Source: Paenibacillus sabinae T27
Lineage (GTDB): Bacteria > Bacillota > Bacilli > Paenibacillales > Paenibacillaceae
Reading direction: 5' to 3'
NCBI RefSeq assembly: GCF_000612505.1
Contig: NZ_CP004078.1
Span: forward strand, 3,511,252-3,575,251
Length of the DNA: 64,000 nucleotides
The first letter of the stretch is position 1; each line of letters starts with the position of its first letter. Both the position numbers and the translations under genes were made by a program. Below, piece after piece: positions 18,702 through 27,249 of the stretch. A model generated the notes under the pieces. It saw only the letters and a list, made by a program, of their open reading frames with translations. It was not told where the DNA came from and searched no databases.

Positions 18702-18730
18702 GTCAGGCGCCTGTCCCATTTCGGAATCCG

Positions 18731-19111
18731 TTACACCTTGGCTGCTTTTCCTCCTTTTTTCTTCCCCTTGGTTCCCCGTTCGCTTGACGCTGTCATACCG
18801 TCTTCTCCGAAGGTGTACATCCGGTTTTCTTCGGGCATCTCATCCTTCAGCACTGCTCTGACCAGGGCCTTGCCGAGCTTCGGCGACATCTCCCCGTACC
18901 AGACGCCTTCGGGATAGGCAACGATTACCGGAGCGTCGTTGCACCGGCCCATGCAGCGGGTCAGCGTCGGATGAATCCGGGCTTCGGCCCCCTGCTTCTC
19001 AATTTCCTCCTCGATCGTCTCCAGAATGTCTTCCCCTCTGCGCTTCTTGCAGCTGCTTCCCCCGCAGACCAGCAGATGGCATTTCGTTCCTTCGAGATTC
19101 CATGTCGTCAT
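18731..19111 (-). CDS. Thioredoxin-like 2Fe-2S ferredoxin domain protein
   Basis: A 126-residue protein with the four-cysteine pattern of thioredoxin-fold [2Fe-2S] ferredoxins: CGGSSCKKR near residue 15 and CMGRCNDAPVIVAYPEGVWYG near residue 53. These proteins carry electrons or sit next to redox enzymes; no partner is adjacent. The C-terminal 25 residues are Lys/Gly-rich (GTKGKKKGGKAAKV) and look disordered. The start at 19111 has GAGGAG 8 nt upstream; an ATG three codons earlier is only 3 nt from the same site. It is divergent from pyk. Confidence 0.85.
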   Translation of the reverse strand: MTTWNLEGTKCHLLVCGGSSCKKRRGEDILETIEEEIEKQGAEARIHPTLTRCMGRCNDAPVIVAYPEGVWYGEMSPKLGKALVRAVLKDEMPEENRMYTFGEDGMTASSERGTKGKKKGGKAAKV

Positions 19112-19186
19112 GACATTCACTCCTCTCTATAACGTTTATACCCCGTAGACACGGGTAATTCAATGAATAACGGGATGGACATACGA

Positions 19187-19192
19187 TATAAT
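19187..19192 (+). promoter_or_regulatory. Possible -10 box of pyk
   Basis: TATAAT lies 54 nt before the pyk start. The hexamer 17 nt further upstream (TGAATA) is a poor -35, so the promoter is tentative. Confidence 0.4.
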
Positions 19193-19245
19193 ATATTCAG
19201 CATATGTCCGCCAATCTTGCAATGCAAGGAGGAACAGGATTTATC

Positions 19246-20658
19246 ATGAAAACCAAAATTATCTGTACCATCGGACCCGCTTCCGAATCGATTGAAACGC
19301 TAAAGGAAATGATTGCGGCCGGCATGACGGTCGCCCGCCTGAACATGGCGCATGGAGAGCTGGAGGAACATTCAGCCCGAATTCGCAACGTGCGGCAGGC
19401 CGCGTCCGAGCTGGGCACTTTTGTGCCGATTATGATGGATATCAAGGGGCCCGAGGTACGGATCGGGAAGCTGAAGGAAGAGTTCTGCGTCCTGAAGGCC
19501 GGGGAACCGCTCATTCTGACCACCGAAGAAATCCTCGGAGATGCGCAGCGCATCTCCGTTAACTATCCCGATATGACCGCGGTTGTGAAGCCCGGGGACC
19601 GGATTCTGATCGACGACGGGCTGATCGACCTGACCGTAACGGGAGTGCAGGGTCACGACATCGAATGCCTGATTGTCAGCGGCGGGAACCTGAAGCCAAG
19701 AAAAGGCGTCAATCTTCCCGGCATCCGCACGACTCTGCCCGGCGTCACCGAGCGGGATATCAGGCATATCCATTTCGGGCTGAAGGAAGGCGTTGAAATG
19801 ATCGCCGCTTCATTCGTTCGCCGGGGCGACGATATCCGGGAAATCCGCAGCATTCTGGATGCTAACGGAGCTGATCATGTGCAGATTATTTCCAAGATCG
19901 AAAATCATGAGGGCATGACGAATCTGGACGATATTATTGAGGCGTCGGACGGCATTATGGCGGCCCGTGGCGATCTTGGCGTTGAGGTACCGATCGAAGA
20001 TGTGCCGATGCTGCAAAAGGAAATGATCGACAAGTGCAACAAGGTCGGGAAGCCCGTAATTGTAGCGACGCATATGCTGGAGTCGATGCAGATCAATCCG
20101 CGCCCGACCCGCTCGGAGGTCAGCGATGTGGCGAACGCTGTGCTGCAGGGCGCCGATGTTGTCATGCTGTCGGGTGAATCGGCTGCGGGGAAATACCCCG
20201 TGCAGTCGGTTCGCACCATGGCGGCCGTCGCCGCAAAAGCCGAAACGATGATCGACTATAAAAACCGGTTCATCCGGGGCTTTGAATGGGACAGCGAGAG
20301 CATTACCGAGGTGATCAGCCGCAGCGCCGTCAGCTCCTCGCTGATTCTGGGTGCCAAGGCGATCATCGCGGCGACCGAGAGCGGCTTCACCGCCCGGATG
20401 ATCTCCAAGCACCGGCCGCAGGCGCCGATTATCGCCGTTACGCCGCACCGGGAGGTCCTGCCCAAGATCTGCCTGCTGTCGGGCGTCATCCCTGTCCTGG
20501 GCGATCCGGTATCCACGACCGACGAGATGTTCGAGTCCTCCGTCAAGGGTGCGATAAAGACGGGAACAGTCTCCGCTGGCGATACCGTTGTGCTGTGCGC
20601 GGGCATCCCGATCTGGAAGACGGGAACAACGAATCTGGTTAAAATCCAGCAGGTCTAA
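19246..20658 (+). CDS. pyk: Pyruvate kinase, short form
   Basis: A 470-residue pyruvate kinase (phosphoenolpyruvate + ADP to pyruvate + ATP). The catalytic barrel shows MDIKGPEVRIG, IISKIENHEGMTNLDDII, MAARGDLGVEVP and ATHMLESM; the C-terminal domain ends WKTGTTNLVKIQQV. Many Bacillus and Paenibacillus enzymes carry an extra PEP-utiliser-like domain of about 110 residues, which is missing here, so this may be a second isozyme. The start at 19246 is supported by AGGA 6 nt upstream and the family N-terminus (KTKIICTIGPAS). Earlier in-frame ATGs have no ribosome site. Confidence 0.96.
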   Translation: MKTKIICTIGPASESIETLKEMIAAGMTVARLNMAHGELEEHSARIRNVRQAASELGTFVPIMMDIKGPEVRIGKLKEEFCVLKAGEPLILTTEEILGDAQRISVNYPDMTAVVKPGDRILIDDGLIDLTVTGVQGHDIECLIVSGGNLKPRKGVNLPGIRTTLPGVTERDIRHIHFGLKEGVEMIAASFVRRGDDIREIRSILDANGADHVQIISKIENHEGMTNLDDIIEASDGIMAARGDLGVEVPIEDVPMLQKEMIDKCNKVGKPVIVATHMLESMQINPRPTRSEVSDVANAVLQGADVVMLSGESAAGKYPVQSVRTMAAVAAKAETMIDYKNRFIRGFEWDSESITEVISRSAVSSSLILGAKAIIAATESGFTARMISKHRPQAPIIAVTPHREVLPKICLLSGVIPVLGDPVSTTDEMFESSVKGAIKTGTVSAGDTVVLCAGIPIWKTGTTNLVKIQQV

Positions 20659-20695
20659 CCGGGAACAGCCCCTGGTGTATAAGATTTAGAAAAAC

Positions 20696-20747
20696 AAAGC
20701 GGCCGCCGGGGACATGAACCGTAGTCCCGAACGGCCGCTTGTTTTTT
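20696..20747 (+). terminator. Terminator of pyk
   Basis: An AAGCGGCCG / CGGCCGCTT stem with inner pairing GGGGAC/GTCCC is followed by GTTTTTTG. Confidence 0.9.
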
Positions 20748-20775
20748 GCCAATTAGGCTTTATTGGAGGAAACGG

Positions 20776-21696
20776 ATGACAAATTTCAATGAAGATGACA
20801 AACGATTTGAGCAATTGGTATGCAGGATGGAGCCCCATGGAAAACTGCTCTCCGTACGGGAGATGACCGGCGGCGTATCCGCCCGGGTGACAGCGATTGA
20901 AATGGTGTTGGACAGCGGCCAAATCGCGACCAGGATTGTCCGCCGGCACGGTGAAGCCGATCTTAAGCGCAACCCGGGAATCGCCGCAGCCGAATTCAAG
21001 CTTTTGCAGGTGCTTCGATCCGAAAGGCTTCCTGTGCCGGAGCCTTATTATTTAGACGAGTCGTGCAGCATTTTTCCGCAGCCATATTTAGTTATCGGGT
21101 ATGTGGAGGGCGAGACGGATCTCGAGCCCGCCAATATAGAGACTTATCTTCTCCAAATGGCTGAGAATCTGGCGGCTATCCATCAAGTGGATTGTCCATC
21201 TCAGCGCTTGCCCTTCCTGACCCGACAGGAGGAACTGGCCGCCGAAATACTGGATCAGGATTCCGTACAGACTGACGATTCTCTAAATGTAAGTAGGATC
21301 AGGGAAACCTTAACAGCGGTCTGGCCCTTAAAACAGACAAATCAAACGGCCCTTCTGCATGGAGATTATTGGCCGGGAAATATTTTGTGGAAGGACGGCA
21401 GGCTGGCGGCCATTATCGACTGGGAAGACACGGCTTTGGGCGACCCTTTGGCTGACCTTGCGAATGCCCGGCTGGAAATGCTTTTTCATTTTGGAATAGA
21501 CGCCATGAATGCGTTCACCCGCCAGTATCGGTCGCTTATGACGGGCATTGATTTCTCAAACCTGCCGTACTGGGATTTGTATGCCGCTTTGCGCCTGTCC
21601 AAATTTACCGAATGGGGACTGGGCCCTGATACCATGGAGACGATGCGGGAAAGACACCGCTGGTTTGTGACCGAATCCTTACACATTATGAAATAA
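20776..21696 (+). CDS. Aminoglycoside phosphotransferase-family kinase
   Basis: A 306-residue protein with the kinase-like APH fold. The catalytic loop LLHGDYWPGNILW (HGDxxxxN) is near residue 195 and the metal site IIDWEDTALGDPLADLAN follows about 20 residues later. An N-terminal lobe is also present (about 1-90, with GVSARVTAIEMVL). Substrates of such proteins range from antibiotics to homoserine and sugars, and nothing here decides between them. GGAGG lies 7 nt before the ATG. It sits directly after the pyk terminator and upstream of asd. Confidence 0.85.
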   Translation: MTNFNEDDKRFEQLVCRMEPHGKLLSVREMTGGVSARVTAIEMVLDSGQIATRIVRRHGEADLKRNPGIAAAEFKLLQVLRSERLPVPEPYYLDESCSIFPQPYLVIGYVEGETDLEPANIETYLLQMAENLAAIHQVDCPSQRLPFLTRQEELAAEILDQDSVQTDDSLNVSRIRETLTAVWPLKQTNQTALLHGDYWPGNILWKDGRLAAIIDWEDTALGDPLADLANARLEMLFHFGIDAMNAFTRQYRSLMTGIDFSNLPYWDLYAALRLSKFTEWGLGPDTMETMRERHRWFVTESLHIMK

Positions 21697-21722
21697 TTAT
21701 GCCGCTTGGGCGCATTCTCATA

Positions 21723-21751
21723 TTGAAGGTTCCGGGCATATCCTATATAAT
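21723..21751 (+). promoter_or_regulatory. SigA-type promoter of asd
   Basis: TTGAAG (21723-21728), a 17-nt spacer and TATAAT (21746-21751) precede the asd ATG by 57 nt. Confidence 0.7.
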
Positions 21752-21807
21752 TCAGTACAATATAAGCCGCTATTATCTATAGCCTTCGAAAGGAACTGAA
21801 TAACGTC

Positions 21808-22893
21808 ATGACAGAAAAGCTTAGAGCCGGTATCGTCGGCGGGACCGGGATGGTCGGCCAGCGCTTCATCGCTCTTTTGGAAAATCATCCGTGGTTTCAG
21901 GTTACGGCAATCGCTGCCAGCGCGAACTCTGCGGGCAAAACGTACGAAGAATCGGTAAAGGGCAGATGGAAGCTTTCCACCCCAATGCCTGAAAGTGTTA
22001 AACACATTCCCGTTCAGGACGCTTCGCGCGTAGAGGAAGTTGCCGCCGGGGTTGACCTGATTTTTTGCGCTGTTGATATGAAGAAAAATGAGATTCAAGC
22101 GCTCGAAGAAGCATACGCGAAAGCGGGCGTGCCTGTGATCTCGAATAACTCCGCCCACCGCTGGACGCCGGACGTGCCAATGGTCGTTCCGGAAATCAAT
22201 CCGGAGCATCTGGAGGTTATCGCTGCCCAGCGCAAGCGTCTCGGGACCGAAACCGGGTTCATCGCCGTTAAGCCCAACTGCTCCATTCAGAGCTATGTGC
22301 CGATGCTGAACGCCCTTCGCGGCTTCAAGCCGACACAGGTCGTCGCGAGCACCTACCAGGCGATTTCCGGAGCGGGTAAGACCTTTACCGATTGGCCGGA
22401 AATGCTGGACAACGTCATCCCTTACATTGGCGGAGAAGAAGAGAAGAGCGAGCAGGAGCCGCTGCGCATCTGGGGTACCGTTGAAGACGGCCAGATCGTA
22501 AAAGCCTCCGCTCCGCATATCACGACACAGTGTATCCGTGTTCCGGTTACGGACGGCCACCTGGCTACCGTATTCGTCTCGTTCGAGAACAAGCCTTCCA
22601 AGGAAGACATTCTGGAAAGCTGGAAGAATTACAAAGGCCGCCCGCAGGAGCTTGAGCTGCCGAGCGCGCCGAAACAATTCATCACGTATTTCGAAGAAGA
22701 GAACCGGCCGCAGACGAATCTGGACCGCGACATTGAGAACGGCATGGGCATTTCCGCCGGACGCCTGCGCGAAGATTCGCTGTACGACTTCAAATTCGTC
22801 GGCCTCTCCCACAATACGCTCCGCGGCGCCGCTGGCGGTGCCGTGCTGATCGCCGAGCTGCTGAAAGCCGAAGGATACATTACCAAACGGTAA
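21808..22893 (+). CDS. asd: Aspartate-semialdehyde dehydrogenase, archaeal/fungal type
   Basis: A 361-residue enzyme reducing aspartyl phosphate to aspartate semialdehyde with NADPH, on the way to lysine, DAP, threonine and methionine. The N-terminal GGTGMVGQRFIALLENHPWFQV and ASANSAGKTYEE, the catalytic Cys in AVKPNCSIQSYV and the later RVPVTDGHLATVFV with the catalytic His match the archaeal/yeast Hom2-like class. They do not match the usual Bacillus Asd, which starts with a VVGATGAVG-type motif and is about 346 residues. It is monocistronic with its own promoter and terminator. lysA, a later enzyme of the pathway, is 12 kb away. Confidence 0.93.
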   Translation: MTEKLRAGIVGGTGMVGQRFIALLENHPWFQVTAIAASANSAGKTYEESVKGRWKLSTPMPESVKHIPVQDASRVEEVAAGVDLIFCAVDMKKNEIQALEEAYAKAGVPVISNNSAHRWTPDVPMVVPEINPEHLEVIAAQRKRLGTETGFIAVKPNCSIQSYVPMLNALRGFKPTQVVASTYQAISGAGKTFTDWPEMLDNVIPYIGGEEEKSEQEPLRIWGTVEDGQIVKASAPHITTQCIRVPVTDGHLATVFVSFENKPSKEDILESWKNYKGRPQELELPSAPKQFITYFEEENRPQTNLDRDIENGMGISAGRLREDSLYDFKFVGLSHNTLRGAAGGAVLIAELLKAEGYITKR

Positions 22894-22911
22894 GCAAGTC
22901 TAAAGCATATT

Positions 22912-22948
22912 AAATGCCCGTCTCCTGTTTGCAGGAGGCGGGCATTTT
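22912..22948 (+). terminator. Terminator of asd
   Basis: An AATGCCCG-TCTCCTG / CAGGAGG-CGGGCATT stem-loop is followed by a short TTTTG. Confidence 0.85.
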
Positions 22949-23033
22949 GCGTTTATATGACATTAGAAAACGAAGTTCAAGACTGCGGTTCACTACTCGT
23001 TAATTAATTGCTGCCTTTCCTCATTGTCCACTA

Positions 23034-24230
23034 TCAGTGCTCTTCATTTCTCCTCGTTTTCAAGTCAGATCGGGAAATGGCGATTTTGCTGAAAACCTCT
23101 ACTTTGGCATCAGCGAAATGACTGTTCCAATCTTTCTTCGCGGTCTTAAACTGACGGTAGTGATAACGGTTCAGACACTCACCGAATCCAAAAATATCCA
23201 CACCGAACTCTCTTTGTACCCGGTCAATTGTGGCTTCAACCTGTTCGTTCAGGAAATCAGACTCCTTAAGCTCAAGCTCTCGATACCCGGCCGCAGTATC
23301 AAGCGGCAAATCCGTATCGATGCTGCTAACATGGCCTTCCCCTACGATGCTTATCTTTACGTTCGGACGTCCGTCTTTTAACGTTACATCCATGGCTGTA
23401 TGCATCGGGTTCATCCGAATCGTCGCGACACCTTTGTCAGAATCAATTGGAACCGCAAAACTCGTTCCTTCGATCTCATCTCTAACCAGGTTTAGCAATC
23501 GTGTATCGGACACAGAGAGAAAACCTATGAGTTTGTCTTCACTGAACACGGCGGAACCTACACACCTGTCGATTGCCTTGGGCGAAGACGATTTTGTTCT
23601 TTCGCTGCTCTTGGCCTCCTTGATATCGCCTTGCACGGTAACCGCACCGAGAACAGGTTCTCTCCCTTCCCTCAAGATCGCTTCTGTATAATCGAACAAT
23701 GTGCTTTTCGGAGTACCTCCCCAAGTACGATAAAAATGACCGATCTGCTTCTTAAGTTTCCAGCTCGCGTACTGCCCACTGGGATACATGATCTTTAGTA
23801 CATCCGAAGCGGATGTATCCTTTGCGATCAACAACAAAACGTCCTCCCGTACAAACCGGGATCGCTGAAGGTCATCTATAATCTGATTAAGTCCTTTGCG
23901 TGCGATGCTTTCATCCACGATAACCATTTGGATATGGGAGTAAATGATCATCCGTTCAACCATCTCGTTCATGCGGGAAGACGCCTCACTGATTGATTTC
24001 CCCTCCAGGGTATACAGCAGGGTAGCAGGCCCCCCATTGCCGCTTTGTACCCGCTGCGCCTCGGCAGGATTCAACACTTCCATGGTGAGCTTTAACAATC
24101 CATCCTTCCCGGGCTCAATGGCGATTCCGGTCAACATCGAAGACTGGCTAACCTCAACCCAATCCCAGCAGCCACTTTGAAGCAGGCACACGACTGTCGT
24201 CATGATGAGAAGCAAGCCTCTACGAATCAT
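23034..24230 (-). CDS. Germinant receptor lipoprotein, Ger(x)C family
   Basis: A 398-residue lipoprotein with a lipobox (LLQSGC, Cys about residue 21) and the GerAC features CWDWVEVSQ and EGKSISEASSRMNEM. Later stretches are IIYSHIQMVIVDESIARKGL and a C-terminal ELEL...FLNEQVEATIDRVQREFGVDIFGFGE, the hallmark end of this family. It is the C subunit of a GerA-type nutrient receptor and is anchored to the outer face of the spore inner membrane. It is the last gene of the D-B-A-C operon, starting 1 nt after the gerA-type stop. Confidence 0.93.
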   Translation of the reverse strand: MIRRGLLLIMTTVVCLLQSGCWDWVEVSQSSMLTGIAIEPGKDGLLKLTMEVLNPAEAQRVQSGNGGPATLLYTLEGKSISEASSRMNEMVERMIIYSHIQMVIVDESIARKGLNQIIDDLQRSRFVREDVLLLIAKDTSASDVLKIMYPSGQYASWKLKKQIGHFYRTWGGTPKSTLFDYTEAILREGREPVLGAVTVQGDIKEAKSSERTKSSSPKAIDRCVGSAVFSEDKLIGFLSVSDTRLLNLVRDEIEGTSFAVPIDSDKGVATIRMNPMHTAMDVTLKDGRPNVKISIVGEGHVSSIDTDLPLDTAAGYRELELKESDFLNEQVEATIDRVQREFGVDIFGFGECLNRYHYRQFKTAKKDWNSHFADAKVEVFSKIAISRSDLKTRRNEEH

Positions 24231-24231
24231 T

Positions 24232-25632
24232 TCACTCCCTCTTTCTCTCCAGATTTGTAAGGCTGGATGTTAGATAGGCAATCCCAAACGCTTCGATGCG
24301 TGACAAATGAATCAACAGAAACGCGCTCCCAAGGAACACACCAAATAAACCTAGAACGGAACCGAGTACAATAAACCCGTAACGAAGTAAACAAATTCTT
24401 GCACCAAAACTGTAGACTGGCGATACAAAGCCTGAAATGATCGATAACGAAACGACGATAATGCTGATATTCGATACGAACCCGGCCAAAACCGCCGCCT
24501 GTCCAAGCACGAGTGCACCCGCAATCGAGATGGATTGCCCAATAATACGCGGCATTCTGGTTCCTGCTTCCCTTAGGATTTCAAATGTGATCTCAAGTAC
24601 TAAAATCTCTAACACTGCCGGAAACGGAATGCCCTGCCGCTGGGCGGCAATGCTCGTGAGCAACATTGTCGGAATAAGCTCCTGATGATAGCTCGTGATC
24701 GATACATAGACCGCTGGCAAGCAAAGTGAGATCAGAAAGGTCAAATAGCGCAAGCACCTGTTAAATACACCGAATGATAACCTTTGGTAAGCATCCTCAG
24801 GCGATCTAAAGTAATCCTTGAAAAACGAGGGAACCATCAGTACAAACGGACTGCCATTTACGATAATGGCGATCCGCTCTTCCAGCAAACCTTCGCAAAT
24901 GGTATCTGGGCGCTCGCTATTATAGACAGTGGGGAACAGCGAAAGCTCCTTCTGCCGGAACAGAGATTCAAGGCTGCTGGAATCGAAAAGACGATCCATC
25001 TTGCTGTGCCGTAATTGCTCGCGGATTTGGTTCAAGACGCCTGTCTCAACTTGATCTTCCAGATATGAGAGGTAAACGGCCGTCTTTGTTTTCTCGCCAA
25101 GTTCATACTTTTCGAAGCGAAGCTTTTGGTTCTGAATCCTCCTCCGAATTAAACTGATATTGGTATCGGCTGATTCCGTGAATCCATCCTTAGGGCCTAT
25201 GGCTACACTCTGCGTAGTCGGTTCGGCAACAGCACGCATTTCGAGTTCTTTAACATCAATCATCAGAATTTCCGTCATGCCGGCAATATACAGACAAGCA
25301 TAACCTTTCATCACTAACATCGTGAAATTCCCAAGATCATTCGTTGTCTCGGTGCTCAAACCAACCAAATATTGCTCTCGAATACGATCGAGCCACTGGT
25401 CCTTGCTCGGCGTGTCCAAAGAATTACCTGCAATGATGAGTGGTTTTATGACATTGTCCATCATGAAAGCAGTATTAGTCATCGAGGTTAAATAGCTTAA
25501 TACCCCCTCCTCTCCAAAAATCCGTATCATAACGGATGCCAAGTCAGAAGTCGATCCAAAGCAACGTTTGATTTCCTCTTTTACGGACTCCATATTTATG
25601 TCGGCACTTGGCGTTTTTTCGTTCGTTGTCAT
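24232..25632 (-). CDS. Germinant receptor A subunit, GerA family
   Basis: A 466-residue protein. About 230 N-terminal residues form the soluble domain (DMxEVKEEIKRCFGSTSDL, RRRIQNQKLRFEKYELGEKTKT), followed by about five membrane spans with PAVYVSITSYHQELIPTMLL, GIPFPAVLEILVLEITFEILREAGTRMP and GQSISIAGALVLGQAAV, all classic GerAA motifs. It overlaps the B-subunit stop by 4 nt. With the B and C proteins it should sense nutrient germinants in the spore inner membrane. The length is close to the usual 480. Confidence 0.95.
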   Translation of the reverse strand: MTTNEKTPSADINMESVKEEIKRCFGSTSDLASVMIRIFGEEGVLSYLTSMTNTAFMMDNVIKPLIIAGNSLDTPSKDQWLDRIREQYLVGLSTETTNDLGNFTMLVMKGYACLYIAGMTEILMIDVKELEMRAVAEPTTQSVAIGPKDGFTESADTNISLIRRRIQNQKLRFEKYELGEKTKTAVYLSYLEDQVETGVLNQIREQLRHSKMDRLFDSSSLESLFRQKELSLFPTVYNSERPDTICEGLLEERIAIIVNGSPFVLMVPSFFKDYFRSPEDAYQRLSFGVFNRCLRYLTFLISLCLPAVYVSITSYHQELIPTMLLTSIAAQRQGIPFPAVLEILVLEITFEILREAGTRMPRIIGQSISIAGALVLGQAAVLAGFVSNISIIVVSLSIISGFVSPVYSFGARICLLRYGFIVLGSVLGLFGVFLGSAFLLIHLSRIEAFGIAYLTSSLTNLERKRE

Positions 25633-26723
25633 AGCTCTTCTCCTTTCAGATTACGAATCCAAACAAGAAGCAGAGTGGCAACCGGGATCGCCAGCTGCAT
25701 CGGAATATGCAGCCAGAAGATGACATATTTCAAACCTTCCTCTACATGTTCGGCATAATTGTCCGTAACCAAGATGGAATAGCCTCCTATAAGGATCGCA
25801 CATGGAAGCGAGAACTTTGTATAGCTTTTCTTGAAAACATACGCGGCCCCCTTAGTGCCCGCGTACAAAAAGATCGAGCATTTTAACAGGACACTAAAGA
25901 AGATAATGAACGCCACTAACGCATCCATGCGCGTAATAAAGTCGGCAATATTGATTTGCCTGGCTGCGTCCAATAATGCAAAGACCGAGAATCTCATGTT
26001 TTCCTTCCCGAGTGTACAGATCTGCAGCAGGCTAGAGAAGGTCAGCACGATGCAACTGCAAATCATCGAGGCTAATCCAAGCTTTCGAAATTGGCGCGGT
26101 TCCCCCAGACCATTCAAAAAGACGAGAAACACGACAATTTCCCCATAAGGGAACCATATCGTGCTGTTCCATGTAGCATTGAGGACCGGTGAGATTCCTT
26201 TGGAAAGTAATGGGAGAAGGCGTTCCGTATCGACTGAACCGCTGACCCCGAGAAGAACGGCCAGTATGACAAAGAAAAGGATAACCATGCTCGAAATCGG
26301 GATGGCTATTCGGCCAATCGTTGGCAGTCCGCCGGATGAAGCATAGGCAATGAGGAAACTAAAGAGGAGAATGAGCAGCTCCTCGGGCGTATTCGCGAGA
26401 AGCGTTGTCTTGATTAACTCAATCATGTCGCGTATGTTCCGGGAAGCAATATATAAAAAATAGACGGTATAACCCAAAATAAGAAGCCGGCCCAGGAATC
26501 GGCCCCAAGTCTCATATAGAAGCGAATACAGGTCGGTGCTCTTCCCAGCCACTATCAAATACGTATAAAACATGAGCAAAGCGCATGAAGGAACTAGTGA
26601 TATGAGGTCGACAAGCCACGTGTCCTCAACCAATCTGGGCGTGCCGAAAATGAGCGAGGTACCGAGCAGAAAGACGAACATTATCGTAAATGTATGAAAG
26701 GGTTGAAGGCGGGTAGTTATCAT
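25629..26723 (-). CDS. Germinant receptor B subunit (spore permease family)
   Basis: A 364-residue protein with about ten membrane spans, of the GerB/endospore-permease group of the amino-acid/polyamine transporter superfamily. Motifs include DTWLVDLISLVPSCALL, GYTVYFLYIASRNIRDMIELIKTTLLANTP and the late TRMDALVAFIIFFSVLLKCSIFLYAGTKG. It is expected to bind the germinant. Its gene comes before the A subunit, a B-A-C order that differs from the A-B-C of Bacillus gerA. It starts 7 nt after the stop of the small D-like gene. Confidence 0.93.
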   Translation of the reverse strand: MITTRLQPFHTFTIMFVFLLGTSLIFGTPRLVEDTWLVDLISLVPSCALLMFYTYLIVAGKSTDLYSLLYETWGRFLGRLLILGYTVYFLYIASRNIRDMIELIKTTLLANTPEELLILLFSFLIAYASSGGLPTIGRIAIPISSMVILFFVILAVLLGVSGSVDTERLLPLLSKGISPVLNATWNSTIWFPYGEIVVFLVFLNGLGEPRQFRKLGLASMICSCIVLTFSSLLQICTLGKENMRFSVFALLDAARQINIADFITRMDALVAFIIFFSVLLKCSIFLYAGTKGAAYVFKKSYTKFSLPCAILIGGYSILVTDNYAEHVEEGLKYVIFWLHIPMQLAIPVATLLLVWIRNLKGEEL

Positions 26724-26730
26724 TACGTGC

Positions 26731-26970
26731 TCATCCCCTTTTTCTCGATGGCCTGAAGGCTAAACGTTTTATGAACGAGGTGTTCTTCAAGTCAGACCAT
26801 CCCGCCGTAAAGAGAGCAACTACGAGAATCCAAGCAGCCGAAGAATGTGAAGGTGTGGAGAACAACTGAAACAGCGCCGATGAGAACGACAAACGGTACA
26901 CCAGGGTGTCCAGCAATACCAGCAAGATTGTTCCCATAAACGCTAAAATGAAAATGCCTACCGTAATCAA
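26731..26970 (-). CDS. Small two-span membrane protein, likely germinant receptor D subunit
   Basis: A 79-residue protein with two hydrophobic segments (about 2-25 and 45-65) and a basic C-terminus (KRLAFRPSRKRG). Size, topology and position at the head of a ger operon match the D subunits that some GerA-type receptors carry, which modulate germination. The start is read as TTG at 26970 because GGGAGGG lies 6 nt upstream; the ATG five codons earlier overlaps that site and lacks its own. A CATAATA box resembling a SigG -10 lies about 60 nt upstream, without a clear -35. Confidence 0.65.
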   Translation of the reverse strand: MITVGIFILAFMGTILLVLLDTLVYRLSFSSALFQLFSTPSHSSAAWILVVALFTAGWSDLKNTSFIKRLAFRPSRKRG

Positions 26971-27091
26971 CGATATCCCTCCCATTTCCCCGAATTATTG
27001 TTAATGTGTTCATTCGAACCCAATATTATGTAACTGAAAAATACTCATTAAACCTCTTGTTATTAATTTAATTATCCTGCCCGTTCTGAAC

Positions 27092-27124
27092 AAAGGCAGC
27101 CAATCACTTTGATTCGCTGCCTTC
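27092..27124. terminator. Hairpin downstream of the second phosphotransferase gene
   Basis: An AAGGCAGC / GCTGCCTT stem encloses partly paired CAATCA-TTTGATTC. T-runs are weak on both strands. It lies about 125 nt past the minus-strand stop at 27250. Confidence 0.45.
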
Positions 27125-27249
27125 GCGTTTTATTTAATTATTTGTCTTTCCGCTAGTTTAATCTTAGCAGGACCATGACCCCACGTGGAGTTCCTTAAAC
27201 CTCTCTGTAACGTTTCCATTAAGCTTAATCACCAAAAGGAAATGATTCA

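Noticed and set aside
21718..22812. 364-codon frame opposite asd
   Set aside because: It covers asd in antisense, including its promoter, and has no conserved motif.
27000..27060. A tRNA suspected from a GGTTCGAAT string on the minus strand
   Set aside because: No matching acceptor or anticodon arms can be folded around it.
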